Assembly (NCBI RefSeq): GCF_005484965.1
Contig: NZ_CP034036.1
Location: 434,001-498,000, forward strand
Length of the DNA stretch: 64,000 bases
Direction of reading: 5' to 3'
Origin: Brenneria nigrifluens DSM 30175 = ATCC 13028
GTDB taxonomy: Bacteria; Pseudomonadota; Gammaproteobacteria; Enterobacterales; Enterobacteriaceae
Shown here piece by piece: positions 51,696 through 59,888 of the stretch. Below the pieces are notes generated by a model. That model was given only the letters and a program-made list of their open reading frames with translations. It searched no databases and had not been told where the DNA came from. The translations under genes and the position numbers were made by a program. How positions within the stretch are numbered: the first letter of the stretch is position 1; the number at the start of each line of letters is the position of its first letter.

Positions 51696-52301
51696 ATGGA
51701 ATTAGTATTGAAAGACGCGCAAAGCGCGCTGACTGTTTCCGAAACTACCTTCGGTCGTGATTTCAACGAAGCGCTGGTACACCAGGTTGTTGTTGCTTAT
51801 GCAGCAGGTGCCCGTCAAGGTACTCGCGCTCAGAAGACCCGTGCTGAAGTAACTGGTTCCGGTAAAAAACCGTGGCGTCAGAAAGGTACCGGCCGTGCGC
51901 GTTCAGGTTCTGTCAAGAGCCCGATCTGGCGTTCCGGTGGCGTAACCTTCGCTGCCAAGCCTCAGGACCACAGTCAGAAAGTTAACAAAAAGATGTACCG
52001 CGGCGCGCTGAAAAGCATTCTGTCCGAACTGGTACGTCAAGATCGTTTGATCGTTGTCGAGAAGTTCTCTGTCGAAGCGCCGAAAACCAAGTTGCTGGCG
52101 CAGAAACTGAAAGACATGGCGCTGGAAGACGTACTGATCATCACCGGTGAACTGGATGAAAATCTGTTCCTGGCAGCGCGTAACCTGTACAAGGTTGACG
52201 TGCGTGATGTCGCCGGTATCGATCCAGTTAGCTTGATCGCTTTCGACAAAGTCGTCATGACTGCTGAAGCTGTTAAGCAAGTTGAGGAGATGCTCGCATG
52301 A
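51696..52301 (+). CDS. rplD: 50S ribosomal protein L4
   Basis: 201 residues. It lines the exit tunnel and regulates the S10 operon through its leader. The tunnel loop KPWRQKGTGRARSGS (about 58-72) is intact, without the deletions or substitutions linked to macrolide resistance. Overlaps rplW by four bases. Confidence 0.99.
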   Translation: MELVLKDAQSALTVSETTFGRDFNEALVHQVVVAYAAGARQGTRAQKTRAEVTGSGKKPWRQKGTGRARSGSVKSPIWRSGGVTFAAKPQDHSQKVNKKMYRGALKSILSELVRQDRLIVVEKFSVEAPKTKLLAQKLKDMALEDVLIITGELDENLFLAARNLYKVDVRDVAGIDPVSLIAFDKVVMTAEAVKQVEEMLA

Positions 52302-52600
52302 TCCGTGAAGAACGTCTGCTGAAAGTTTTGCGCGCGCCGCACGTTTCTGAAAAAGCGTCTACAGCGATGGAGAAGAACAACACCATCGTACTCAAAGTTG
52401 CTAAAGACGCGACCAAAGCAGAAATCAAAGCCGCCGTGCAGAAACTGTTTGAAGTCGAAGTCAATGATGTTCGCACCCTGGTAGTTAAAGGAAAAGTGAA
52501 ACGTCATGGACAGCGTATCGGTCGTCGTAGCGACTGGAAAAAAGCTTACGTCACCCTGAAAGAAGGCCAGAATTTGGACTTCATCGGCGGCGCAGAGTAA
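52298..52600 (+). CDS. rplW: 50S ribosomal protein L23
   Basis: 100 residues. Located at the tunnel exit, docking site for trigger factor and SRP. RLLKVLRAPHVSEKASTAME at the N-terminus is typical. Overlaps rplD; 19 bases before rplB. Confidence 0.99.
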   Translation: MIREERLLKVLRAPHVSEKASTAMEKNNTIVLKVAKDATKAEIKAAVQKLFEVEVNDVRTLVVKGKVKRHGQRIGRRSDWKKAYVTLKEGQNLDFIGGAE

Positions 52601-52619
52601 GTCGGAGGAATAAAGAACA

Positions 52620-53441
52620 ATGGCAATTGTTAAATGTAAACCGACATCTCCGGGTCGTCGCCACGTTGTTAAAGTGGTTAACCCTGAGCTGCACAAGGGC
52701 AAACCTTATGCCCCGTTGCTGGAAAAGAACAGCAAATCCGGTGGCCGTAACAACAATGGCCGCATCACTACCCGTCACATCGGTGGTGGTCATAAACAGC
52801 AATATCGTCTGGTTGACTTTAAACGCAACAAAGATGGTATTTCTGCTGTTGTTGAGCGTCTGGAGTATGATCCGAACCGTTCCGCGAACATTGCGCTGGT
52901 TCTGTACAAAGACGGCGAACGCCGTTACATCCTGGCGCCGAAAGGCCTTAAAGCAGGTGACCAGATTCAATCTGGCGTTGATGCTGCAATCAAAACCGGC
53001 AACACCTTGCCGATGCGTAACATCCCGGTCGGTTCAACGGTTCATAACGTAGAATTGAAACCAGGCAAAGGCGGCCAGCTGGCTCGCTCCGCCGGTGCCT
53101 ACGTTCAGATCGTTGCCCGTGATGGATCTTACGTGACCCTGCGTCTGCGTTCCGGCGAAATGCGTAAAGTCGAGTCCGACTGCCGCGCGACGCTGGGCGA
53201 AGTGGGCAATGCGGAGCATATGCTGCGCGTTCTGGGTAAAGCAGGTGCTGCTCGCTGGCGTGGTGTTCGCCCGACCGTTCGCGGTACGGCGATGAACCCG
53301 GTAGACCACCCGCACGGTGGTGGTGAAGGTCGTAACTTTGGTAAGCACCCGGTATCCCCGTGGGGCGTACAGACCAAAGGTAAGAAGACCCGCAGCAACA
53401 AGCGTACTGATAAGTTCATCGTACGTCGCCGTACTAAATAA
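52620..53441 (+). CDS. rplB: 50S ribosomal protein L2
   Basis: 273 residues. Needed for subunit joining and peptidyl-transferase function. The conserved C-terminal VRGTAMNPVDHPHGGGEGR, with the histidine near residue 230, is intact. S10 operon between rplW and rpsS. Confidence 0.99.
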   Translation: MAIVKCKPTSPGRRHVVKVVNPELHKGKPYAPLLEKNSKSGGRNNNGRITTRHIGGGHKQQYRLVDFKRNKDGISAVVERLEYDPNRSANIALVLYKDGERRYILAPKGLKAGDQIQSGVDAAIKTGNTLPMRNIPVGSTVHNVELKPGKGGQLARSAGAYVQIVARDGSYVTLRLRSGEMRKVESDCRATLGEVGNAEHMLRVLGKAGAARWRGVRPTVRGTAMNPVDHPHGGGEGRNFGKHPVSPWGVQTKGKKTRSNKRTDKFIVRRRTK

Positions 53442-53457
53442 TTTTAGAGGATAAACC

Positions 53458-53736
53458 ATGCCACGTTCTCTCAAGAAAGGTCCATTTATTGACCTGCACT
53501 TGCTGAAGAAGGTAGAGAAAGCGGTGGAAAGCGGTGACAAGAAGCCTTTGCGCACTTGGTCCCGTCGTTCAACGATCTTTCCAAATATGATCGGTTTGAC
53601 CATCGCTGTCCATAATGGTCGTCAGCACGTTCCGGTGTTTGTTTCCGATGAAATGGTCGGTCACAAACTGGGTGAATTCGCGCCGACTCGTACTTATCGC
53701 GGCCATGCGGCCGATAAAAAGGCCAAGAAGCGCTAA
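53458..53736 (+). CDS. rpsS: 30S ribosomal protein S19
   Basis: 92 residues, in the 30S head near the A-site finger. PRSLKKGPFIDLHLLKK and the GEFAPTRTYRGHAADKK stretch are standard. GAGGATAAACC precedes the ATG. Confidence 0.99.
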   Translation: MPRSLKKGPFIDLHLLKKVEKAVESGDKKPLRTWSRRSTIFPNMIGLTIAVHNGRQHVPVFVSDEMVGHKLGEFAPTRTYRGHAADKKAKKR

Positions 53737-53750
53737 GGTAGGAGGAAGAG

Positions 53751-54083
53751 ATGGAAACTATTGCTCAACATCGCCACGCTCGTTCTTCTGCTCAAAAGGT
53801 TCGCCTGGTGGCTGACCTGATTCGCGGTAAGAAAGTGTCGCAAGCTCTGGAAGTTCTGACCTACACCAACAAGAAAGCTGCTGGTCTGGTTAAAAAAGTG
53901 CTGGAGTCTGCCATTGCTAACGCAGAGCACAACGATGGCGCTGACATTGATGATCTGAAAGTCGCGAAAATCTTCGTCGACGAAGGCCCAAGCATGAAGC
54001 GTATTATGCCGCGTGCCAAAGGTCGTGCGGATCGCATCCTGAAGCGTACCAGCCACATCACTGTGGTTGTGTCCGATCGCTGA
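53751..54083 (+). CDS. rplV: 50S ribosomal protein L22
   Basis: 110 residues. Its beta-hairpin lines the exit tunnel; the loop region MKRIMPRAKGRADRILKRTS (about 82-101) is complete, with no macrolide-resistance deletion. AGGAGGAAG is its ribosome binding site. Confidence 0.99.
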   Translation: METIAQHRHARSSAQKVRLVADLIRGKKVSQALEVLTYTNKKAAGLVKKVLESAIANAEHNDGADIDDLKVAKIFVDEGPSMKRIMPRAKGRADRILKRTSHITVVVSDR

Positions 54084-54100
54084 GACTCTGGAGACTAGCA

Positions 54101-54802
54101 ATGGGTCAGAAAGTACATCCTAATGGTATTCGACTGGGTATTGTCAAACCTTGGAACTCTACCTGGTATGCGAATACCAAAGAATTCGCTGACAACCTGG
54201 ACAGCGACTTTAAAGTTCGTAAATACCTGACGAAGGAACTGGAAAAAGCTTCCGTTTCTCGTATCGTTATCGAACGTCCGGCTAAAAGCATTCGTGTGAC
54301 TATTCACACCGCTCGTCCGGGCATCGTGATCGGTAAAAAAGGTGAAGATGTTGAAAAACTGCGTAAAGTCGTAGCGGATATCGCTGGCGTACCTGCGCAA
54401 ATCAATATCGCAGAAGTTCGTAAGCCCGAACTGGACGCAAAACTGGTTGCTGACAGCATCACTTCTCAGCTGGAGCGTCGCGTGATGTTCCGTCGTGCGA
54501 TGAAGCGTGCGGTACAGAACGCCATGCGTCTGGGCGCCAAGGGTATCAAAGTTGAAGTAAGCGGCCGCCTGGGCGGTGCTGAAATCGCGCGTACCGAATG
54601 GTACCGTGAAGGTCGTGTTCCGTTGCACACGCTGCGTGCGGATATCGATTACAACACTTCCGAAGCGCACACCACTTATGGTGTTATCGGTGTGAAAGTG
54701 TGGATCTTCAAAGGTGAGATCCTGGGTGGTATGGCTGCCGTTGAACAACCGGAAAAACCGGCTGCTCAACCTAAAAAGCAGCAGCGTAAAGGCCGCAAGT
54801 AA
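54101..54802 (+). CDS. rpsC: 30S ribosomal protein S3
   Basis: 233 residues, at the mRNA entry channel with helicase activity alongside S4 and S5. A KH domain (GIVIGKKGEDVEKLRK, about 75-90) and a Lys/Gln-rich C-terminal tail are visible. S10 operon. Confidence 0.99.
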   Translation: MGQKVHPNGIRLGIVKPWNSTWYANTKEFADNLDSDFKVRKYLTKELEKASVSRIVIERPAKSIRVTIHTARPGIVIGKKGEDVEKLRKVVADIAGVPAQINIAEVRKPELDAKLVADSITSQLERRVMFRRAMKRAVQNAMRLGAKGIKVEVSGRLGGAEIARTEWYREGRVPLHTLRADIDYNTSEAHTTYGVIGVKVWIFKGEILGGMAAVEQPEKPAAQPKKQQRKGRK

Positions 54803-54814
54803 GGAGAGTCGCTG

Positions 54815-55225
54815 ATGTTACAACCAAAGCGTACAAAATTCCGTAAGATGCACAAAGGCCGCAACCGTGGTCTGGCAGCAGGTACGGATGTTAGCTTCGG
54901 CACTTTCGGTCTGAAAGCTGTTGGCCGCGGTCGCCTGACTGCTCGTCAAATCGAAGCTGCACGTCGTGCCATGACCCGCGCCGTTAAGCGTCAAGGTAAG
55001 ATCTGGATCCGTGTATTCCCGGACAAACCGATCACCGAAAAACCGCTTGAAGTGCGTATGGGTAAAGGTAAAGGTAACGTAGAGTATTGGGTTGCCCTGA
55101 TTCAGCCAGGTAAAGTCCTGTACGAAATGGACGGTGTGCCGGAAGAGTTGGCCCGTGAGGCATTCCAACTGGCAGCAGCGAAACTGCCGATTAAAACCAC
55201 CTTTGTAACTAAGACGGTGATGTAA
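54815..55225 (+). CDS. rplP: 50S ribosomal protein L16
   Basis: 136 residues, near the A-site tRNA elbow and needed for late 50S assembly. MLQPKRTKFRKMHKGRNRG and the GKGKGNVEYWVALI stretch (with the arginine hydroxylated in E. coli just before) are typical. Its stop overlaps the rpmC start. Confidence 0.99.
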   Translation: MLQPKRTKFRKMHKGRNRGLAAGTDVSFGTFGLKAVGRGRLTARQIEAARRAMTRAVKRQGKIWIRVFPDKPITEKPLEVRMGKGKGNVEYWVALIQPGKVLYEMDGVPEELAREAFQLAAAKLPIKTTFVTKTVM

Positions 55226-55416
55226 TGAAAGCACAAGAGCTGCGTGAAAAGAGCGTTGAAGAGCTGAACACCGAGCTGCTCGAACTGCTGCGCGAACAAT
55301 TCAATCTGCGCATGCAGGCGGCAAGTGGCCAGCTGCAACAAACTCACCTGTTGAAACAAGTGCGTCGTAATGGTGCACGTGTTAAGACTTTACTGACTGA
55401 GAAGGCGGGTGCGTAA
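55225..55416 (+). CDS. rpmC: 50S ribosomal protein L29
   Basis: 63 residues, a helical protein at the tunnel exit. MKAQELREKSVEELNTELLE matches the family. One-base overlaps with rplP and rpsQ show tight coupling. Confidence 0.99.
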   Translation: MKAQELREKSVEELNTELLELLREQFNLRMQAASGQLQQTHLLKQVRRNGARVKTLLTEKAGA

Positions 55417-55670
55417 TGACCGATAAAATCCGTACTCTGCAAGGCCGCGTCGTTAGCGACAAAATGGAGAAATCCATCGTCGTCGCCATCGAACGTTTCG
55501 TGAAACATCCGCTTTACGGTAAGTTCATTAAACGTACGACCAAGCTGCACGTACATGACGAGAACAATGAATGCGGTACCGGCGACGTGGTTGAAATCCG
55601 CGAATGCCGTCCGCTGTCCAAAACCAAGTCTTGGACGCTTGTTCGCGTTGTAGAGAAAGCGATTCTGTAA
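55416..55670 (+). CDS. rpsQ: 30S ribosomal protein S17
   Basis: 84 residues, an early-binding OB-fold protein of the 30S body. LQGRVVSDKMEKSIVVAIER and VRVVEKAIL match the family. Last gene of the S10 operon, followed by a terminator. Confidence 0.99.
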   Translation: MTDKIRTLQGRVVSDKMEKSIVVAIERFVKHPLYGKFIKRTTKLHVHDENNECGTGDVVEIRECRPLSKTKSWTLVRVVEKAIL

Positions 55671-55696
55671 TACAGTAGCGCTCTTCTCGTTATGAT

Positions 55697-55729
55697 AAAC
55701 GGCTCAGTAACTGGGCCGTTTATTTTTTC
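55697..55729 (+). terminator. Terminator of the S10 operon
   Basis: An 11-bp stem AAACGGCTCAG (55697-55707) with CTGGGCCGTTT (55711-55721), one G-U pair, loop TAA, followed by ATTTTTTCT. It comes 26 bases after the rpsQ stop. Confidence 0.9.
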
Positions 55730-55730
55730 T

Positions 55731-55759
55731 ACCCATATCAAGGAAGCGGTGTTATAATG
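55731..55759 (+). promoter_or_regulatory. spc operon promoter
   Basis: A perfect TATAAT at 55754-55759 in the context GAAGCGGTGTTATAATGC, nearly the same as the E. coli spc promoter; the -35 side (ACCCAT) is poor in both. The leader to rplN ends in the conserved GTAGTTGACATTAGCGGAGC. Confidence 0.85.
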
Positions 55760-55836
55760 CTGCGCCCTTAATTTGGGGCATTTTAATGGCCTGTGATGGG
55801 TCCTAAAGTAGTAGTTGACATTAGCGGAGCACTAAA

Positions 55837-56208
55837 ATGATCCAAGAACAGACTATGCTGAATGTGGCCGATAACTCCGGTGCACGTCGCGTAATGTGTA
55901 TCAAGGTTCTAGGTGGCTCGCACCGTCGCTACGCAGGCGTCGGCGATATCATCAAAATTACCATCAAGGAAGCAATTCCTCGCGGTAAGGTGAAAAAAGG
56001 CGATGTACTGAAGGCGGTTGTGGTGCGCACCAAGAAGGGTGTTCGTCGCCCGGACGGTTCTGTCATTCGCTTCGATGGAAATGCTTGCGTTATTCTGAAC
56101 AATAACAGCGAACAGCCTATCGGTACGCGTATTTTTGGGCCGGTAACTCGTGAACTGCGTAATGAGAAGTTCATGAAAATTATCTCTCTGGCACCAGAAG
56201 TACTCTAA
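55837..56208 (+). CDS. rplN: 50S ribosomal protein L14
   Basis: 123 residues, at the subunit interface where it contacts 16S rRNA helix 14 and silencing factor Rsf[20 protein letters not shown] and the [15 protein letters not shown] end are typical. First gene of the spc operon. Confidence 0.99.
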
Positions 56209-56218
56209 GGAGCGAATC

Positions 56219-56533
56219 ATGGCAGCGAAAATCCGTCGTGATGACGAAGTTATCGTGCTGACCGGCAAAGATAAAGGTAAGCGCGGTAAAGTAAAAAATG
56301 TCCTGTCTGCTAGTAAGGTCATTGTTGAAGGTATCAACCTGGTTAAAAAACATCAGAAGCCGGTTCCGGCCCTGAACCAACCAGGCGGCATCGTTGAAAA
56401 AGAAGCTGCTATTCAGGTTTCCAACCTTGCGATCTTCAATGCGGCAACTGGTAAGGCTGACCGTGTAGGCTTTAGATTCGAAGACGGCAAAAAAGTCCGT
56501 TTCTTTAAATCTAACAGCGAAACTATCAAGTAA
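56219..56533 (+). CDS. rplX: 50S ribosomal protein L24
   Basis: 104 residues, an assembly initiator of the 50S subunit. The KOW motif DEVIVLTGKDKGKRGKV (about 9-25) is clear. Ten bases after rplN. Confidence 0.99.
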   Translation: MAAKIRRDDEVIVLTGKDKGKRGKVKNVLSASKVIVEGINLVKKHQKPVPALNQPGGIVEKEAAIQVSNLAIFNAATGKADRVGFRFEDGKKVRFFKSNSETIK

Positions 56534-56547
56534 TTTGGAGTAGTACG

Positions 56548-57087
56548 ATGGCGAAACTGCATGATTACTACAAAGACGAAGTAGTTAAAAAACTCATGAC
56601 CGAGTTTAACTACAATTCTGTCATGCAAGTCCCTCGGGTCGAGAAGATCACCCTGAACATGGGTGTTGGTGAAGCGATCGCTGACAAGAAACTGCTGGAT
56701 AACGCAGCAGCCGATCTGGCAGCAATCTCCGGTCAAAAACCGTTGATCACCAAAGCTCGCAAATCTGTTGCAGGCTTCAAAATCCGTCAGGGCTATCCGA
56801 TCGGCTGTAAAGTAACTCTGCGTGGCGAACGCATGTGGGAGTTCCTTGAGCGACTGATTTCCATTGCTGTACCGCGTATCCGTGACTTCCGTGGCCTGTC
56901 CGCCAAGTCATTCGACGGCCGTGGTAACTACAGCATGGGTGTGCGTGAGCAGATCATCTTCCCGGAAATCGACTATGACAAGGTCGATCGCGTTCGTGGT
57001 TTGGATATTACCATTACCACCACTGCGAAATCCGATGATGAAGGCCGTGCGCTGTTGGCCGCCTTTAACTTCCCATTCCGCAAGTAA
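56548..57087 (+). CDS. rplE: 50S ribosomal protein L5
   Basis: 179 residues, binds 5S rRNA and contacts P-site tRNA. The RVEKITLNMGVGEA and GYPIGCKVTLRGERMWEFL stretches match the family. In E. coli the S8 repressor binds the mRNA around this start codon to control the spc operon; the ATG context here is similar. Confidence 0.99.
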   Translation: MAKLHDYYKDEVVKKLMTEFNYNSVMQVPRVEKITLNMGVGEAIADKKLLDNAAADLAAISGQKPLITKARKSVAGFKIRQGYPIGCKVTLRGERMWEFLERLISIAVPRIRDFRGLSAKSFDGRGNYSMGVREQIIFPEIDYDKVDRVRGLDITITTTAKSDDEGRALLAAFNFPFRK

Positions 57088-57100
57088 GGTAGGGTTACTA

Positions 57101-57406
57101 ATGGCTAAGCAATCCATGAAAGCACGCGAAGTCGTTCGCGTGAAACTGGCTGATAAATACCGCGCTAAACGCGAGGAATTAAAAGCTATTATCTCCAGCG
57201 TGAACTCTTCCGACGAAGAACGTTGGGATGCAGTTCTTAAGCTGCAGACTCTGCCGCGTGATTCCAGCCCGTCTCGTCAGCGTAACCGCTGCCGTCAAAC
57301 TGGTCGTCCGCATGCTTTCCTGCGGAAGTTCGGGTTGAGCCGTATCAAGGTCCGTGAAGCCGCTATGCGCGGTGAAATTCCGGGTCTGAAAAAGGCTAGC
57401 TGGTAA
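57101..57406 (+). CDS. rpsN: 30S ribosomal protein S14
   Basis: 101 residues, 30S head. It has a single cysteine in RNRCRQTGRPHAF, so it is the long zinc-free form. The ATG at 57101 (MAKQSMKAREVVR) is the family start; the frame that begins at 56864 lies inside rplE and is rejected. Confidence 0.99.
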   Translation: MAKQSMKAREVVRVKLADKYRAKREELKAIISSVNSSDEERWDAVLKLQTLPRDSSPSRQRNRCRQTGRPHAFLRKFGLSRIKVREAAMRGEIPGLKKASW

Positions 57407-57439
57407 TTGTCACCAATTGAATCACGGGAGTAAAGACAG

Positions 57440-57832
57440 ATGAGCATGCAAGATCCGATCGCGGATATGCTGACCCGTATCCGTAACGGTCAAGCCGCGA
57501 ACAAAGTTGCGGTCACCATGCCTTCCTCCAAGCTGAAAGTGGCAATTGCCAACGTGCTGAAGGAAGAAGGCTATATTGAAGATTTTAAAATCGAAGGCGA
57601 CGCCAAGCCGGTTCTGGAATTAGCACTTAAATATTTCCAGGGCAAGGCAGTGGTAGAAAGCATTCAGCGTGTAAGCCGTCCAGGTCTGCGTATTTATAAG
57701 CGCAAAGACGAACTGCCGAAAGTTATGGCAGGACTGGGTATCGCTGTTGTTTCTACCTCTAAAGGTGTTATGACTGATCGTGCAGCTCGCCAGGCTGGTC
57801 TTGGTGGCGAGATTATCTGCTACGTAGCTTAA
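57440..57832 (+). CDS. rpsH: 30S ribosomal protein S8
   Basis: 130 residues, key for 30S platform assembly and the autogenous repressor of the spc operon. MSMQDPIADMLTRIRNGQAA and the STSKGVMTDRAAR stretch match the family. Confidence 0.99.
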   Translation: MSMQDPIADMLTRIRNGQAANKVAVTMPSSKLKVAIANVLKEEGYIEDFKIEGDAKPVLELALKYFQGKAVVESIQRVSRPGLRIYKRKDELPKVMAGLGIAVVSTSKGVMTDRAARQAGLGGEIICYVA

Positions 57833-57845
57833 TCGGGAGGAAAGA

Positions 57846-58379
57846 ATGTCTCGTGTTGCAAAAGCACCCGTCGTCATTCCTGCCGGCGTAGAGGTAAAAC
57901 TCAACGGTCAGGATATTTCGATTAAGGGTAAAAACGGCGAGCTGAGTCGTAAGATCCATGACGCTGTTGAAGTTAAACAGGCTGAAAACGCTCTGACTTT
58001 CGCCCCACGCGAAGGTTTCGTTGACGGATGGGCCCAGGCGGGCACCACTCGCGCTCTGTTAAACGCAATGGTTGTCGGTGTTACCGAAGGCTTCACCAGG
58101 AAGCTGCAGCTGGTCGGTGTTGGTTATCGTGCTGCCGTAAAAGGCAACGTAGTGAACCTGTCTCTTGGGTTCTCTCACCCGGTTGACCACGCGCTGCCGG
58201 CAGGTATTACCGCAGAGTGCCCCAGCCAGACTGAAATCGTACTGAAAGGTGCCGATAAGCAGGTTATTGGTCAGGTCGCCGCGGAAATACGCGCCTACCG
58301 TCGTCCTGAGCCATATAAAGGCAAGGGTGTCCGTTACGCCGACGAAGTCGTGCGTACCAAAGAGGCTAAGAAGAAGTAA
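57846..58379 (+). CDS. rplF: 50S ribosomal protein L6
   Basis: 177 residues, near the factor-binding site. Two repeated alpha/beta domains; the C-terminal RRPEPYKGKGVRYADE stretch is typical. spc operon, ten bases before rplR. Confidence 0.99.
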   Translation: MSRVAKAPVVIPAGVEVKLNGQDISIKGKNGELSRKIHDAVEVKQAENALTFAPREGFVDGWAQAGTTRALLNAMVVGVTEGFTRKLQLVGVGYRAAVKGNVVNLSLGFSHPVDHALPAGITAECPSQTEIVLKGADKQVIGQVAAEIRAYRRPEPYKGKGVRYADEVVRTKEAKKK

Positions 58380-58388
58380 GGTAACACT

Positions 58389-58742
58389 ATGGATAAGAAA
58401 GCAGCTCGTATCCGTCGTGCGACCCGCGCACGCCGCAAGCTCCAGGAACTGGGTGCGACGCGTTTGGTGGTACATCGTACTCCACGCCATATTTATGCGC
58501 AGGTCATCGCACCGAACGGTTCTGAAGTCCTGGTAGCCGCTTCTACTGTAGAAAAAGCTATCGCAGAGCAACTGAAGTATACCGGGAACAAAGATGCAGC
58601 TATCGCAGTAGGTAAAGCTATTGCCGAACGCGCATTGGAAAAAGGGATTAAAGACGTATCCTTTGACCGTTCCGGTTTCCAATATCATGGTCGAGTCCAG
58701 GCACTGGCAGATGCTGCCCGTGAAGCTGGCCTTCAGTTCTAA
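58389..58742 (+). CDS. rplR: 50S ribosomal protein L18
   Basis: 117 residues, binds 5S rRNA with L5. A basic N-terminus (KKAARIRRATRARRKLQ) and the C-terminal FDRSGFQYHGRVQALADAAR are typical. Confidence 0.99.
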   Translation: MDKKAARIRRATRARRKLQELGATRLVVHRTPRHIYAQVIAPNGSEVLVAASTVEKAIAEQLKYTGNKDAAIAVGKAIAERALEKGIKDVSFDRSGFQYHGRVQALADAAREAGLQF

Positions 58743-58756
58743 GGTAGAGGTGTAAG

Positions 58757-59257
58757 ATGGCTCACATCGAGAAACAAGCTGGCGAACTGCAGGAAAAGCT
58801 GATCGCGGTAAATCGCGTATCCAAAACCGTTAAAGGCGGCCGTATTTTCAGCTTCACCGCACTGACTGTAGTGGGTGATGGCAACGGTCGCGTTGGTTTT
58901 GGCTACGGAAAAGCACGCGAAGTTCCGGCAGCGATCCAGAAAGCGATGGAAAAAGCCCGTCGCAATATGATGAACGTCGCGCTGAACAACGGCACCCTGC
59001 AGCACCCGGTTAAAGGTGCTCACACGGGCTCTCGTGTGTTTATGCAGCCGGCTTCCGAAGGTACCGGTATTATTGCCGGCGGTGCAATGCGCGCCGTTCT
59101 GGAAGTCGCAGGGGTACACAACGTATTGGCCAAGGCCTATGGTTCCACTAACCCGATTAACGTGGTTCGTGCAACGATTGATGGTCTGGCGAATATGAAG
59201 TCCCCGGAAATGGTCGCTGCCAAGCGTGGTAAATCCGTTGAAGAAATTCTGGGGTAA
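58757..59257 (+). CDS. rpsE: 30S ribosomal protein S5
   Basis: 166 residues, at the mRNA entry and accuracy centre. The loop NRVSKTVKGGRIFSFTALTV (about 20-39), where spectinomycin-resistance changes occur, looks wild type. spc operon. Confidence 0.99.
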   Translation: MAHIEKQAGELQEKLIAVNRVSKTVKGGRIFSFTALTVVGDGNGRVGFGYGKAREVPAAIQKAMEKARRNMMNVALNNGTLQHPVKGAHTGSRVFMQPASEGTGIIAGGAMRAVLEVAGVHNVLAKAYGSTNPINVVRATIDGLANMKSPEMVAAKRGKSVEEILG

Positions 59258-59263
59258 TTAACC

Positions 59264-59443
59264 ATGGCAAAGACTATTAAAATAACTCAAACCCGTAGTG
59301 CAATCGGTCGTCTGCCGAAACATAAGGCAACGCTGCTTGGCCTGGGTCTGCGCCGTATTGGTCATACCGTTGAACGCGAGGATACTCCTGCGGTTCGCGG
59401 TATGGTCAACGCGGTTTCCTATATGGTTAAAGTGGAGGAGTAA
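59264..59443 (+). CDS. rpmD: 50S ribosomal protein L30
   Basis: 59 residues, translated from ATG 59264 to TAA 59441-59443. AKTIKITQTRSAIGRLPKHK and the LGLRRIGHTVEREDTP stretch are those of L30. Short but certain from its position between rpsE and rplO. Confidence 0.99.
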   Translation: MAKTIKITQTRSAIGRLPKHKATLLGLGLRRIGHTVEREDTPAVRGMVNAVSYMVKVEE

Positions 59444-59446
59444 CAG

Positions 59447-59881
59447 ATGCGCTTGAATACTCTGTCTCCGGCCGAAGGCGCGAAACATGCGCCGAAGCGT
59501 TTGGGTCGTGGTATCGGTTCTGGCCTGGGCAAAACCGGCGGTCGCGGTCATAAGGGTCAGAAGTCTCGTTCTGGCGGTGGCGTGCGTCGCGGTTTTGAAG
59601 GTGGTCAGATGCCTTTATACCGTCGTCTGCCGAAGTTCGGTTTCACTTCTCGCAAAGCTATGATTACGGCGGAAGTTCGTTTGTCCGATCTGGCTAAAGT
59701 GGAAGGCGACGTCGTTGACCTGAATACGCTGAAAGCCGCTAATGTGATTGGCATTCAGATCGAATTCGCGAAAGTGATTCTGTCTGGTGAAGTTGCTCGT
59801 CCGGTAACGATTCGTGGTCTGCGTGTCACTAAAGGTGCTCGTGCTGCTATCGAAACTGCTGGCGGTAAAATTGAGGAATAA
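59447..59881 (+). CDS. rplO: 50S ribosomal protein L15
   Basis: 144 residues, a late-assembly protein. The glycine-rich basic stretch GRGIGSGLGKTGGRGHKGQK (about 20-39) is typical. Three bases after rpmD. Confidence 0.99.
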   Translation: MRLNTLSPAEGAKHAPKRLGRGIGSGLGKTGGRGHKGQKSRSGGGVRRGFEGGQMPLYRRLPKFGFTSRKAMITAEVRLSDLAKVEGDVVDLNTLKAANVIGIQIEFAKVILSGEVARPVTIRGLRVTKGARAAIETAGGKIEE

Positions 59882-59888
59882 GTAGCAG